Assembly (NCBI GenBank): GCA_934462925.1 | Contig: CAKSIT010000024.1 | Location: forward strand, 1-27,186 | From: an uncultured Oscillospiraceae bacterium | Lineage (GTDB): Bacteria; Bacillota; Clostridia; Oscillospirales; Ruminococcaceae | Length of the DNA stretch: 27,186 nucleotides | Direction of reading: 5' to 3' | Shown here: positions 15,012 to 24,840 of the stretch, one piece after another | Layout: each line of letters begins with the position of its first letter | Numbering within the stretch: position 1 is the stretch's first letter | Notes under the pieces: model-generated | What the model was told of the DNA's origin: nothing | The model's database searches: none | What the model saw: the letters and a program-made list of their open reading frames with translations, nothing else | Program-made: the position numbers and the translations under genes

Positions 15012-15043
15012 ATCCCGAGCGTAATAAATCTAACGGGCTTGTA

Positions 15044-15072
15044 TTGACTTTTTGAAGAAAATCGGTTATAAT
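15044..15072 (+). promoter_or_regulatory. Promoter of galE
   Basis: TTGACT (15044-15049), 17 bases, TATAAT (15067-15072); leader about 50 nt. Confidence 0.88.
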
Positions 15073-15130
15073 TAAAGTGAATTTTTTCACGGCAATTACG
15101 CTGTGCGGATAATATCGGAGGTAATGTGCT

Positions 15131-16144
15131 ATGGCTATTCTGGTTACGGGCGGTGCAGGCTTTATCGGCTCTCACACCTGCGTTGAGCTTCTTAATGCGG
15201 GCGAGGATATAGTCGTAATGGATAATTTCTACAACTCAAACTCCCGCGCGCTTGACGGTATTCGCGAGATAACGGGCAGGGACTTTCGCTTTTACGAGGC
15301 GGATATGCTCGACATTGCCGCGGTAGACAGGATATTCAGCGAGAACGACATTGAGCAGGTGATACATTTCGCGGGCTACAAGTGCGTTCCCGAGAGTACC
15401 AAAAAGCCGCTTATGTACTATTCCAACAACCTGCGCGGAACGTTCAACATACTTGAAACGATGAAGAAGTACGGCTGCACAAAGTTCGTGTTCAGCTCGT
15501 CCGCTACGGTTTACGGCATTCCTGCAAGCGTACCCGTAAGGGAGGATTTCCCGCTTTCCGCAATAAACCCCTACGGCTCTACAAAGCTTATTATAGAGAA
15601 CCTCTGCCGCGAGATGTTCGCTGCGGACAGCACATGGACTATGATTCTGCTGCGCTACTTCAACCCCGTTGGCGCGCATAAGAGCGGCAAGATAGGCGAA
15701 GACCCCAACGGCATCCCCAACAACCTTATGCCGATAGTGCTTGACAAGGCTGCGGGCAAGCGCGACGTGCTTGCCGTTGCCGGCAACGACTACCCCACGC
15801 CCGACGGCAGCTGCGTAAGGGATTACATACACGTTGTAGACCTTGCAAAGGGTCACGTTGCGGCGATAAGAAAGGCGCGCTCTATGAACGGCGGCTGCCC
15901 TGCGTACAACCTCGGCACGGGCAAGGGCTACTCCGTTATCGAGATACTCGACGCGTTTGAGCGTGTGAACGGCATAGACCTCGGCTATACGATAGGTCCG
16001 CGCCGCCCCGGCGACGCCGCTTCCACCTACTCCGACCCCTCGCTTGCTGAAAAGGAGCTCGGCTGGAAAGCAGAGCTTGGCATTGAGGATATGTGCCGCG
16101 ACGCGTGGAACTTCCGCAAAATGCGCGACGCGGAAAACAAGTGA
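15131..16144 (+). CDS. galE: UDP-glucose 4-epimerase
   Basis: The protein has 337 residues, starting at ATG 15131 behind GGAGG. It is an extended SDR enzyme that interconverts UDP-glucose and UDP-galactose using bound NAD. The NAD motif is GGAGFIG (7-13), with Asp31 for the ribose; SSSATVYG (122-129) carries the catalytic Ser/Thr region and Tyr148-x3-Lys152 (YGSTK) the catalytic pair. LLRYFNPVGAH and a C-terminal RRPGDAA nucleotide-sugar site are present. Length equals the bacterial GalE norm. It has its own promoter and terminator, so it is a single-gene unit. Confidence 0.96.
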   Translation: MAILVTGGAGFIGSHTCVELLNAGEDIVVMDNFYNSNSRALDGIREITGRDFRFYEADMLDIAAVDRIFSENDIEQVIHFAGYKCVPESTKKPLMYYSNNLRGTFNILETMKKYGCTKFVFSSSATVYGIPASVPVREDFPLSAINPYGSTKLIIENLCREMFAADSTWTMILLRYFNPVGAHKSGKIGEDPNGIPNNLMPIVLDKAAGKRDVLAVAGNDYPTPDGSCVRDYIHVVDLAKGHVAAIRKARSMNGGCPAYNLGTGKGYSVIEILDAFERVNGIDLGYTIGPRRPGDAASTYSDPSLAEKELGWKAELGIEDMCRDAWNFRKMRDAENK

Positions 16145-16165
16145 TTGACAGAAGCGAATAATACG

Positions 16166-16192
16166 GGGGCGTTCACGCGAGCGCCCCTTTTT
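16166..16192 (+). terminator. galE terminator
   Basis: GGGGCG/CGCCCC stem with an internal TCACGCGA loop, followed by five T. Confidence 0.85.
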
Positions 16193-16208
16193 CCTGCGAT
16201 AAACGCTT

Positions 16209-16239
16209 GTCGGCGCTGCCTTTTAACGCAGCGCCGACG
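16209..16239. terminator. Perfect 11-base hairpin between the convergent galE and cas8c genes
   Basis: GTCGGCGCTGC/GCAGCGCCGAC with a loop of nine bases. No T-run follows on the plus strand and only a weak one on the minus strand. It may end the cas5-cas8c message or be part of a repeat. Confidence 0.5.
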
Positions 16240-16275
16240 CGGCATTTTCAGTTAAAAACACGTCCGCTAGGGGAC

Positions 16276-16301
16276 GGCAAAACAGCCTTGCCGTTTTGCA
16301 T
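16276..16301 (-). repeat. Near-palindromic hairpin directly after the cas8c stop
   Basis: On the minus strand GCAAAACGGC, AAG, GCTGTTTTGC: nine of ten pairs and one wobble. It follows GGC-TAA of cas8c and precedes bases that, in the frame of cas8c, would resume with Arg-Pro. Confidence 0.6.
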
Positions 16302-17339
16302 TTAGCCGTCTAGCACCCTGTTCAGCAGCCTGCGGCAGAGCGTTTCGGCATAGCGCCCGCAGTTTCCCGCCTTAAGCAGGGCTTCCTCGCGAATGGGCGG
16401 CGCACCGCTTTGAGCATAGCGCGCGGCTGCGGCGTTGAACTCCCCGCCCGAAAGCTCCCGCCAGAGCGTTACGGACAGCCTGCTTTCGGAATACTCCGAC
16501 GCGCACAGCACCGTTACCGTTTTGCCAAGCGCCTGCTGCTGCGAGCGCACCTCGCCGTTAAGCAGCCCGTAGAGCGGCAGCGCGCCGCGCTCGGTAAACG
16601 CCGCGAAGCGGCTGTCGCCCACGCGCACGCCCGTCCGGCACAGCAGCTGCCGCAGCGCCTCGTGCGCCTTAAAGGTGCTTTCAAGCCCCGCGTACACCTG
16701 CGCCTCGCCGTGGAGAACGCCGCGCGGCGGCTCGGATATGAGCCGCGCAGGGCTGCTGCAGGAGGTAAGCCCCGCGGGGAAGCACACGGCGTGCGGCTCT
16801 ATCGCGCCCGTGTCCGTGCATAGCGCGCTTTCGGACAGGCACTCGCGGCAGTACGCCGCGTACGAGCAGACAAAGCGCGCGCTTTCCCAGAGCTTCTCGC
16901 CGTTTACGGTAAAGGCCGTGAAAAGCTCCCTGTCGCGCTTTGGATTGCCCGAAAGCGCGCCGAACGCGCCGAGCCTTTTATACAGCCCGCCCGCCGCAAT
17001 GCAGCGCATTACAGCCCTTAGCTGCGTGGTGGAGTAAGGTGACATTCCCCACGCGCGCAGCCCTTTAAGGTAGAGCGCATGCAGCTCTCTGTCGGCGGGA
17101 ACGCCGTCCGCAAGAAAGCACAGCCTGTCGAACAGCGGGTAGGGCGCGCGCTTGCCTGCGTGCGGGGCGGGCAGCGGGCTTACAGGCACGGGAACGCGGA
17201 ACTTTCCGAGCGCGGCGGAGCGTATAACGCCGTCCACTCTTATATCGGCGATAATGTCGGCGTTCTGATACTCAAAAAAGAGCGGGGTTTTCTCGGAAAG
17301 CGCGTCGTAGAGCGCCGTCAGGCGTTCGTAAAGGCTCAT
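16302..17339 (-). pseudogene. cas8c: Type I-C Cas8c (Csd1), C-terminally truncated
   Basis: The remaining frame has 345 residues, starting at ATG 17337-17339, which overlaps the cas5 stop as ATGA. In type I-C Cascade, Cas8c is the large subunit that recognises the PAM. Matches to the family from memory: CTDTGAIEPHAV (174-185) at the ...CxxTGExxPIAR site, AGLESTFKAHEALRQLLCR (217-235) with VGD (240-242) as in the KAHNALRWLI...NGD region, and RLSVTLWRELSGGEF (287-301). Intact proteins are about 550-620 residues and continue after ...DG with Arg-Pro; here the frame stops right at VLDG (342-345). The lost part would include the region that also encodes Cas11c by internal initiation in type I-C systems. 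The remaining frame is clean, so loss may be recent or the stump may be expressed. No cas7, cas3, cas4, cas1 or cas2 is nearby. Confidence 0.75.
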
Positions 17340-17944
17340 AGGCTTTCCTGCGGGAACACGGGCGCGCCGTAGCGAACGACCCCGCCGTTCATCACAAGCG
17401 CCTGCGGGTACGCCGCGCAAAGCTCCCTGCCGCAGTAAACAAGCCCCAGCTCTATACGCCCGCTGCCGTCGTAAAAGCCGCGCCCCTCGTCAAAACGCCG
17501 AAGCCGCACTTCCGCGGGGCAGGCGCTCGTCCCAAGGAACACAGGGCGCGCCCCGCCGCGCTTCGCCATGCGCAAAGCGCCCTGAAAGTGCCTGTGTTCG
17601 TTCCTGTCGGGCGCGAGGTCGGGGCGCTGCTCGTTCCATGCGAAATGCGCGCGCAGGCGGTAGCGCACGTTCTTAAGGAACAGCGCGGTCTGAACGCACG
17701 CGCCGCCGCTCCACCGCAGCCGCCGCACGCCCGCAAGGTCGGTGGAAATGCGGTTCATAACGCGCAGCTCCTCGGGATACCATTCGATGGTGGGCTTGTA
17801 GTACACGCTGCGGAGTATTCCGCGCAGCGCGCCGTACGTCGGCACGGGGAGCGTAACGCGCTCGCCGCCCGCTGACAGCAGCGGCTCTGAAAACAACGCG
17901 CGTTCTCCGCTTATTTCAAGCTCTATTCTGTTTGCCCAGACCAT
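17336..17944 (-). CDS. cas5c: Type I-C Cas5 (Cas5c/Cas5d), orphan
   Basis: The protein has 202 residues. ATG 17942-17944 follows AGGGGGGAAC; the longer frame back to 18085 would be translated from the inserted repeat and was rejected. In type I-C systems Cas5 itself cuts pre-crRNA and holds the 5' handle. Family features: ALFSEPLLSAGGE (16-28), VPTYGALRGILRSVYYKPT (34-52), RVMN (61-64), HFAWNEQRPDL (100-110), RNEHRHF (114-120), FLGT (136-139), GEGFYD-like GRGFYDG. The family usually shows Asn-Lys-His where this protein has His-Arg-His, so the catalytic Lys appears replaced by Arg118; Tyr48/49 and His119 are kept. It is slightly shorter than the 220-240 residue norm but complete at both ends. 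It overlaps cas8c by four bases. cas3, expected upstream, is absent. Confidence 0.88.
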   Translation of the reverse strand: MVWANRIELEISGERALFSEPLLSAGGERVTLPVPTYGALRGILRSVYYKPTIEWYPEELRVMNRISTDLAGVRRLRWSGGACVQTALFLKNVRYRLRAHFAWNEQRPDLAPDRNEHRHFQGALRMAKRGGARPVFLGTSACPAEVRLRRFDEGRGFYDGSGRIELGLVYCGRELCAAYPQALVMNGGVVRYGAPVFPQESL

Positions 17945-18001
17945 CTCAAGTTCCCCCCTGCGCCTGTAAGAATTTACGCCTGCCGACCGATGTCGGAATT
18001 T

Positions 18002-18109
18002 CAGACCGTTGCCCCCCATACGGGGGTTTTCCGCCTCGGGAAGCCCGAGGAAAAAAGTTGTTTCAAATCCCGCATACGCGGGCATGATTGACTTTTTCGA
18101 CAGGCTGTC
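18002..18109. mobile_element. MITE-like 108 bp element with flanking 10 bp direct repeats
   Basis: GTCGGAATTT occurs at 17992-18001 and again at 18110-18119, as expected of a target-site duplication. The ends are imperfectly inverted (CAGACCGTTG against CAGCCTGTCG read from the other end). Inside are three hairpins: CCCCC/GGGGG, CCTCGGG/CCCGAGG and CCCGC/GCGGG. It encodes no protein. Parts recur at 14672-14966. It lies in the cas5 5' leader. Confidence 0.68.
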
Positions 18110-18135
18110 GTCGGAATTTGACGTTTCTCTATAAT

Positions 18136-18164
18136 ATTATAGTAGACTGCGCTTTGGCGTGCAA
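18136..18164 (-). promoter_or_regulatory. Promoter of cas5-cas8c
   Basis: On the minus strand: TTGCAC (18159-18164), 17 bases, TATAAT (18136-18141). The leader of about 185 nt is mostly the inserted MITE-like element. Confidence 0.7.
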
Positions 18165-18422
18165 CCGTAATATGTCACAAACGCTTTTGCGGGGGATTGC
18201 CGCGCACGGCGGCGCGCTTCGTGCGGTTTACGGCAGATTCTACAAAAAACACGTGTTGAAATGCGGCAGAATGCAAAAAATCACGCCAAAAGCGCGCAGG
18301 CGTTTATGGGCAGAATACACAAAAAATCCGCCAAAATTTGTCCGGAAGGCACAGACGGCATTGCGCGCCGCACAGCGCGGCTGCGCCTGCGGCGGGGCTT
18401 GCGTAAAATAATTCGCAAAGCC
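18165..18422. other. Intergenic region between the cas5 and ilvB promoters
   Basis: Open frames here have no ribosome site, no family resemblance and a composition unlike the neighbouring genes. No CRISPR repeat, tRNA or cas3 remnant was seen. Confidence 0.5.
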
Positions 18423-18451
18423 TTGACAACGGGCGCGTTGTCTGCTATAAT
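18423..18451 (+). promoter_or_regulatory. Promoter of ilvBNC
   Basis: TTGACA (18423-18428), 17 bases, TATAAT (18446-18451). The leader is about 70 nt, with a GCAGC/GCTGC hairpin; it is too short for a T-box, which often controls this operon in Firmicutes. Confidence 0.9.
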
Positions 18452-18527
18452 TAAAGGGTGCAGCAGTTTGAGTATATCCGCTGCGCTTTATGGCTTTAAT
18501 ACAATGAATCCGAAAGGAATGTTACTT

Positions 18528-20168
18528 TTGAACGGTGAACGTATGACAGTTGCCAAGGCAATGACGCGCTGCTTACAGGCGGAGGGTATCTCCACCGTGT
18601 TTGGCTATCCGGGCGCGGCTATCTGCCCGTTTTACGACGAACTGAATAAAACGGACATAAAGCACGTCCTTGTGCGCCACGAGGTCAACGGCGGCCACGC
18701 GGCGAGCGGCTACGCGCGAGTCACGGGGAAGCCCGCTGTAGCGATAGCTACGAGCGGTCCGGGCGCGCTGAACCTTATTACCGCCATCGCCACCGCTTAT
18801 ATGGACTCCGTGCCGCTTGTTGTGATAACGGGTCAGGTGAACTCCGACCAGATAGGCAGAGACGTTTTTCAGGAGGCGGACATCACAGGCTCGGCAGAGC
18901 CGTTTGTAAAGCACAGCTACCTGCTTAAGCGCCCCGAGGACACCGCGGAGGTGTTCAAGCGTGCGTTTTACATCGCGGGTACGGGCAGGCGCGGCCCTGT
19001 TCTTATCGACGTACCGTTCGACGTGCAGAAAGCCGAGATAGATTTCGAGTACCCCGAAACGGTGGATATCCGCTCCTACAGACCCAGCACCACGGGCAAC
19101 GGCTATCAGATAAAGCGCGCGGCGCAGACTATTCTCGAGGCGAAAAAGCCCCTTATCTGCGCGGGCGGCGGGCTTTTTACGGGGAACGCCGCGGAGCTTT
19201 GCAGGCGTCTTACGGAGCTTACGGACATACCTGCGGTATCCACTATGATGGGGCTTGGCGCAGTCTCCACGGACAGCGCGGGCTTTTACGGAATGCTTGG
19301 AATGCACGGCCACGCGGCGGCGAACTACGCGGTAAACAGCTGCGACGTGCTTATAGTGCTTGGCGCGCGCTTCGGCGACAGGACCATAGCCACGATGAAG
19401 AACCGCAGCGAGATGACGGTTATTCACATTGACATAGACCCTGCGGAAATAGGCAAGAACATAGGCGCGCATATACCTATAGTCGGTGATATTTCGCTTG
19501 TACTCGGGCAGCTTATAGCGGCGCTTGAGCAGGCGGAGGAGCGCCCCGACCGCACCGCGTGGAAGCGCGAGCTTGACGAACACCGCACGCAGCTTCCCAC
19601 AGAGCCTGCGGCAAAGGGCTTTGTAAACCCAAAGCAGTTTATGGCGATACTCGACAGGGCGCTGCCGCAGCACAGCGTTATTGCGGCGGACGTCGGGCAG
19701 AACCAGATATGGACGGCGCGCGGGCTTACATTTTCGGAGAACAGGCGCTTTATCACCTCGGGCGGCATGGGTACTATGGGCTACTCGCTGCCTGCGGCTA
19801 TCGGCGCAAAGTCCGCAGACCCGAGCGCGGCGGTCGTTGCAATATGCGGCGACGGCTCGTTCCAGATGCAGTTTATGGAGCTTGCAACGGCTGTTCAGCA
19901 TAATATCCCCGTAAAGGTGGTAGTGATGCGCAACAACTACCTCGGCATGGTGCGCGAGCTGCAGGAGAGGGCGTACGACAACAGAACCTGCGCGGTATCC
20001 CTTGACGGCAGCCCCTGCTTTACAAAGCTTGCGGAGGCGTACGGGATAGAGAGCGTTCTCGTTGACAGCCCCGAAACCGCCGAAGACGCGGTAAGGCGCA
20101 TGATAGCCTCGGACAAGCCGTTCCTGCTGGAAGTGGCTGTAGAGGAATACGAAAAGTCCATTCTTTGA
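18528..20168 (+). CDS. ilvB: Acetolactate synthase large (catalytic) subunit
   Basis: The protein has 546 residues from TTG 18528-18530, which lies nine bases after AAAGGA. ATG 18543 and ATG 18504 are in frame but have no well-placed ribosome site, so the start is a judgement. It joins two pyruvates (or pyruvate and 2-oxobutyrate) with thiamine diphosphate, the first common step of valine, leucine and isoleucine synthesis. Seen: FGYPGAAICPFYDEL (25-39), RHEVNGGHAASGYAR with catalytic Glu52, SGPGALN, RPGPVLID-like RRGPVLIDVPFDVQ, the FAD-binding middle domain, and GDGSFQM (441-447) with NNYLGM, the ThDP-Mg site. ilvN follows 13 bases later. Confidence 0.95.
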   Translation: MNGERMTVAKAMTRCLQAEGISTVFGYPGAAICPFYDELNKTDIKHVLVRHEVNGGHAASGYARVTGKPAVAIATSGPGALNLITAIATAYMDSVPLVVITGQVNSDQIGRDVFQEADITGSAEPFVKHSYLLKRPEDTAEVFKRAFYIAGTGRRGPVLIDVPFDVQKAEIDFEYPETVDIRSYRPSTTGNGYQIKRAAQTILEAKKPLICAGGGLFTGNAAELCRRLTELTDIPAVSTMMGLGAVSTDSAGFYGMLGMHGHAAANYAVNSCDVLIVLGARFGDRTIATMKNRSEMTVIHIDIDPAEIGKNIGAHIPIVGDISLVLGQLIAALEQAEERPDRTAWKRELDEHRTQLPTEPAAKGFVNPKQFMAILDRALPQHSVIAADVGQNQIWTARGLTFSENRRFITSGGMGTMGYSLPAAIGAKSADPSAAVVAICGDGSFQMQFMELATAVQHNIPVKVVVMRNNYLGMVRELQERAYDNRTCAVSLDGSPCFTKLAEAYGIESVLVDSPETAEDAVRRMIASDKPFLLEVAVEEYEKSIL

Positions 20169-20181
20169 CGGAGGTGTCCGC

Positions 20182-20673
20182 ATGAAGCATACGATATCCG
20201 TTCTCGTGGAAAACCACGCGGGCGTTCTCGCGAGAGTGGCGGGACTGTTTGCGCGGCGCGGCTTCAATATTGACAGCCTTGCCGTGGGCGTTACGGACGA
20301 CGAGCGCGTTTCGCGCATAACCATCGTCGCGGACGGCAGCGACTACACGCTCGAGCAGATAGAAAAGCAGCTTAACAAGCTTATAGACGTAATAAAGGTA
20401 AAGACCCTTGCGCCCGACAGCATGGTGTCGCGCGAGCTGGTGCTGATAAAGGTGAGCTGCACGCCAAAGCAGCGCCCCGAGATAATCAGCATATGCGAGC
20501 TGGCGCACGGGAAAATCTCGGACATATCCGCAAATTCGCTTACCATAGAGATGTCCGACAACAAGCAGACTCTCGACAACTTTGAGGAGCTGCTGAAGCC
20601 CTACGGCATAAAGGAGGTAGTGCGCACAGGCACTATCGCCGTACAAAAGGGCGAGGCCTCGGTAAGGGTCTGA
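20182..20673 (+). CDS. ilvN: Acetolactate synthase small (regulatory) subunit
   Basis: The protein has 163 residues, starting at ATG 20182 behind GGAGG, a typical IlvN/IlvH length. The N-terminal ACT domain, ISVLVENHAGVLARVAGLF (5-23) and GFNIDSLAVG (27-36), binds valine for feedback control; the C-terminal ALS_ss_C domain includes MSDNKQTLDNFEELLKPYGI. It binds and activates the IlvB subunit encoded just upstream. Confidence 0.95.
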   Translation: MKHTISVLVENHAGVLARVAGLFARRGFNIDSLAVGVTDDERVSRITIVADGSDYTLEQIEKQLNKLIDVIKVKTLAPDSMVSRELVLIKVSCTPKQRPEIISICELAHGKISDISANSLTIEMSDNKQTLDNFEELLKPYGIKEVVRTGTIAVQKGEASVRV

Positions 20674-20722
20674 TTTAATTCTGTCCTACCTCGCCTGCGG
20701 GATTTTGCCTGCGGCGTCGTGA

Positions 20723-21742
<1,020 letters not shown>

Positions 21743-21753
21743 TTGAGTTTATG

Positions 21754-21781
21754 TCCCCTCGCCTCGGCGGGGGGATTTTTC
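21754..21781 (+). terminator. Terminator of ilvBNC
   Basis: TCCCC-T-CGCC pairs with GGCG-G-GGGGA, followed by six T. Confidence 0.9.
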
Positions 21782-22245
21782 TGCGGAGTGATATTACATC
21801 TAGTATATTAGAAGAATGATATAACGCGCTGTCGCGTGTTCGCGCAATTTGTCGGAACAAGGGCGCGACTGTTGCGCAGAAAATTTTGCGGACAAGAAAA
21901 AAGCCCGATAATGGGCGTTCGGGCAAATAAAAGGGTAAAATGCAATACGATTTGTAATTCTAAAGCTGAATATAACGCTTTGAAAAGAATAAGCGCGCAT
22001 TTTGCGGAACAGGGCAGGCTTTCGGCAGAATATGCGGGCGATTCAGGCATGAGGGCGTGATATACGAGCGCGCGCCATTTTGATGGACAGGCGGGCAATA
22101 ACGCGCCGCTATTTATATACAAATTGTAATATAATCGTGGAATATAACGAAATCGAGCGAAAAACGCCGCGCTTTGTCGGGCAGGCGGGCGCTTTTTCAG
22201 CCGCGCCCGAGCCGCGCTCGGGATATTCTCGCGGGCGCGCCGTGC
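21782..22245. other. Long non-coding or decayed region between ilvC and leuS
   Basis: About 460 bases without a supportable gene. Open frames of up to 150 codons lack ribosome sites, family motifs and the third-position GC bias of the neighbours. Hairpins include GCCCGA/TCGGGC (21903-21924) and GCCCGAG/CTCGGG (22205-22222). No tRNA or T-box was recognised. Confidence 0.55.
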
Positions 22246-22274
22246 TTGACAACGGCGCAAAAATATTGTATAAT
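22246..22274 (+). promoter_or_regulatory. Promoter of leuS
   Basis: TTGACA (22246-22251), 17 bases, TATAAT (22269-22274). The leader of about 60 nt leaves no room for a T-box. Confidence 0.88.
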
Positions 22275-22339
22275 ATAATACTGGATAAATAGGACGCGCC
22301 GTGAGCGCTTCCGCTATTTTCTCGAAAGGAAACAGACAG

Positions 22340-24766
22340 ATGAATTACGATTTTACCGCCATTGAAAGCAAGTGGCAGAAATACTGGGACGAACACCGCA
22401 CGTTCCACGCGGAAAACGACTACTCAAAGCCCAAGTTCTACGCGCTGGTTGAGTTTCCCTATCCCTCGGGGCAGGGACTGCACATAGGTCACCCGCGCCC
22501 CTATACCGCTATGGATATCGTATCCAGAAAGCGCCGTATGCAGGGCTATAACGTGCTTTTCCCCATGGGCTGGGACGCTTTTGGCCTGCCTACGGAAAAC
22601 TACGCGATAAAGAACAAGATTCACCCCGCGATAGTTACGAAAAACAACGTCGCGCGCTTCAAGGCGCAGCTTAAGTCGCTCGGCCTGTCGTTTGACTGGG
22701 AGCGTGAGATAAACACCACCGACCCCGACTACTTCAAGTGGACGCAGTGGATATTCCTTAAACTGTTTAAGGCGGGACTTGCGTACAAGAAGGAAATGAA
22801 CGTCAACTGGTGTACATCCTGCAAGGTAGTACTTGCAAACGAGGAGGTAGTAAACGGCGTTTGCGAGCGCTGCGGCAGCGAGGTTATCCACAAGGTAAAG
22901 AGCCAGTGGATGCTTAAAATAACCGAGTACGCGCAGAAGCTGCTCGACGACCTTGATTCCGTTGACTATTTCGAGAAGATAAAGACCTCTCAGAAGAACT
23001 GGATAGGCCGCTCCACGGGCGCTGAGGTTTACTTCAAGACCACCGCGGGCGACGACCTGCTTATCTACACCACGCGCCCCGACACGCTTTTCGGCGCGAC
23101 TTATATGGTAATATCCCCCGAACACCCGCTTATAGAGAAGTGGGCGGGCATAATCGGCAATATGGACGCCGTGCGCGAATATCAGGCGGCTGCCGCGCGC
23201 AAGAGCGACTTCGACCGCACCGAGATGAACAAGGACAAGACTGGCGTAAAGCTTGACGGCGTTCTGGCGATAAACCCCGTAAACGGCACGCAGATACCGA
23301 TTTTCATTTCGGACTACGTTCTTATGACCTACGGCACGGGCGCTATTATGGCAGTACCCGCGCACGATACGCGCGACTGGGATTTCGCAAAGGCGTTCGG
23401 GCTGCCGATAATAGAGGTAGTAAAGGGCGGCGAGGACGTGCAGAAAGCGGCGTTCACCGACTGCGCTACGGGCGTTATGGTAAACTCGGGCTTCCTTGAC
23501 GGGCTTTCCGTTGAGGACGCAAAGGTAAAGATAAAGGAATGGCTGACCGAAAAGGGCGTCGGCAGGGAAAAGGTGAACTACAAGCTGCGCGACTGGGTAT
23601 TCTCCCGCCAGCGTTACTGGGGCGAGCCTATCCCCGTTGTAAACTGCGAGAAGTGCGGGTGGGTGGCTCTGCCCGAAAGCGAGCTGCCGCTTACGCTCCC
23701 CGACGTTGAGAGCTATATGCCCACCGACAACGGCGAAAGCCCGCTGTCCACGCTCGAGAGCTTTATAAACACCACCTGCCCGTGCTGCGGCGGCCCTGCA
23801 AAGCGCGAAACCGACACCATGCCCCAGTGGGCGGGGTCGAGCTGGTACTTCCTGCGCTACTGCGACCCGCACAACGACAAGGAGCTTGCTTCCAAGGAAG
23901 CGCTTAAGTACTGGATGCCCGTTGACTGGTACAACGGCGGTATGGAGCATACCACGCTCCACCTGCTGTACAGCCGCTTCTGGCACAAGTTCCTGTACGA
24001 CGAGGGGATAGTTCCCTGCAAAGAGCCGTACATGAAGCGCACCTCGCACGGCATGATACTCGGCAAAGACCCCGAGCGTCCCGGCGAGTTCACTAAGATG
24101 TCCAAGTCCAAGGGCAACGTTGTAAATCCCGACGACGTTGTAAAGGAGTTCGGCGCGGACACGCTCAGACTGTACGAGATGTTTGTTGGCGACTTTGAAA
24201 AGGCAGCGCCGTGGCAGGAGAACGGCATAAAGGGCTGCAAGCGCTTCCTTGACCGCGTGTGGAACGCCGCGGAGAACCTTAAGGACGGGGACGAGTACTC
24301 CGAAAAGCTGCGCAGCGCCATGCACAAGACCGTTAAAAAGGTGTCCGAGGACATCGAAACGCTTAAGTTCAACACCGCTATAGCTACTATGATGGCGCTT
24401 ATGAACGAGGCGGAGGCTGCGGGCGGCTTCAACCGCGCGGAGTACAGAACGCTGCTCCTGCTGCTCAACCCCTTTGCACCGCATATTACCGAGGAGCTTT
24501 ACGAGCGCTTGGGCTACGGCGGAGTCCTGAACGAGCAGAAGTGGCCCGAGTACGACGAGAAGCTTTGCGTTGACAGCACCGTAGAGCTTGTAGTGCAGGT
24601 GAACGGAAAGCTCAAGGGCCGCTTTACAGCGCCCGTTGACAGCGCTGCGGACGTTCTTGCGGAAATGGCGCTTGCGCTGCCTGAGATAAAGGCGCTCACC
24701 GACGGCAAGACCATTGTAAAGAAGATAGCCGTTCCGAACAAGCTTGTTAATATCGTAGTTAAGTAA
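22340..24766 (+). CDS. leuS: Leucyl-tRNA synthetase
   Basis: The protein has 808 residues, starting at ATG 22340 behind GAAAGGAAAC; the in-frame GTG at 22301 has no ribosome site. It charges tRNA-Leu in the cytoplasm. Class I motifs are HIGH (48-51) in [20 protein letters not shown] and KMSKS (586-590). The editing (CP1) domain is present, with [14 protein letters not shown] and [19 protein letters not shown], the Thr-rich and Asp sites that hydrolyse misacylated tRNA. Two Cys pairs of the CxxC type (NWCTSCKVV...CERCGS, then NCEKCGW...CPCCGG) suggest zinc-binding. The C-terminal [15 protein letters not shown] is typical. Monocistronic with its own promoter and terminator. Confidence 0.97.
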   Translation: MNYDFTAIESKWQKYWDEHRTFHAENDYSKPKFYALVEFPYPSGQGLHIGHPRPYTAMDIVSRKRRMQGYNVLFPMGWDAFGLPTENYAIKNKIHPAIVTKNNVARFKAQLKSLGLSFDWEREINTTDPDYFKWTQWIFLKLFKAGLAYKKEMNVNWCTSCKVVLANEEVVNGVCERCGSEVIHKVKSQWMLKITEYAQKLLDDLDSVDYFEKIKTSQKNWIGRSTGAEVYFKTTAGDDLLIYTTRPDTLFGATYMVISPEHPLIEKWAGIIGNMDAVREYQAAAARKSDFDRTEMNKDKTGVKLDGVLAINPVNGTQIPIFISDYVLMTYGTGAIMAVPAHDTRDWDFAKAFGLPIIEVVKGGEDVQKAAFTDCATGVMVNSGFLDGLSVEDAKVKIKEWLTEKGVGREKVNYKLRDWVFSRQRYWGEPIPVVNCEKCGWVALPESELPLTLPDVESYMPTDNGESPLSTLESFINTTCPCCGGPAKRETDTMPQWAGSSWYFLRYCDPHNDKELASKEALKYWMPVDWYNGGMEHTTLHLLYSRFWHKFLYDEGIVPCKEPYMKRTSHGMILGKDPERPGEFTKMSKSKGNVVNPDDVVKEFGADTLRLYEMFVGDFEKAAPWQENGIKGCKRFLDRVWNAAENLKDGDEYSEKLRSAMHKTVKKVSEDIETLKFNTAIATMMALMNEAEAAGGFNRAEYRTLLLLLNPFAPHITEELYERLGYGGVLNEQKWPEYDEKLCVDSTVELVVQVNGKLKGRFTAPVDSAADVLAEMALALPEIKALTDGKTIVKKIAVPNKLVNIVVK

Positions 24767-24773
24767 AAACAAC

Positions 24774-24809
24774 GCGCCCTTGACATACCCCTGTCGGGGG
24801 CGCTTTTTT
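24774..24809 (+). terminator. leuS terminator
   Basis: GCGCCC/GGGCGC outer stem with inner GACA/TGTC, followed by six T. Confidence 0.9.
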
Positions 24810-24840
24810 ACGGCGGCGCGCCCGCCGAAAGGAGAAAGCC

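Noticed and set aside
17339..17420. Earlier start for cas8c at 17418-17420
   Set aside because: The added residues are frame-shadow of the cas5 end; the ATGA overlap at 17336-17339 is the natural coupled start.
18452..18527. T-box leader controlling ilvBNC
   Set aside because: The leader is too short and lacks the conserved T-box sequence.
21808..22260. Minus-strand 150-codon frame between ilvC and leuS
   Set aside because: No ribosome site or recognisable domain, and the composition is unlike real genes in the window.
22424..24772. Minus-strand open frame of 782 codons opposite leuS
   Set aside because: A shadow of the leuS codon bias with no family features; leuS is unmistakable on the other strand.
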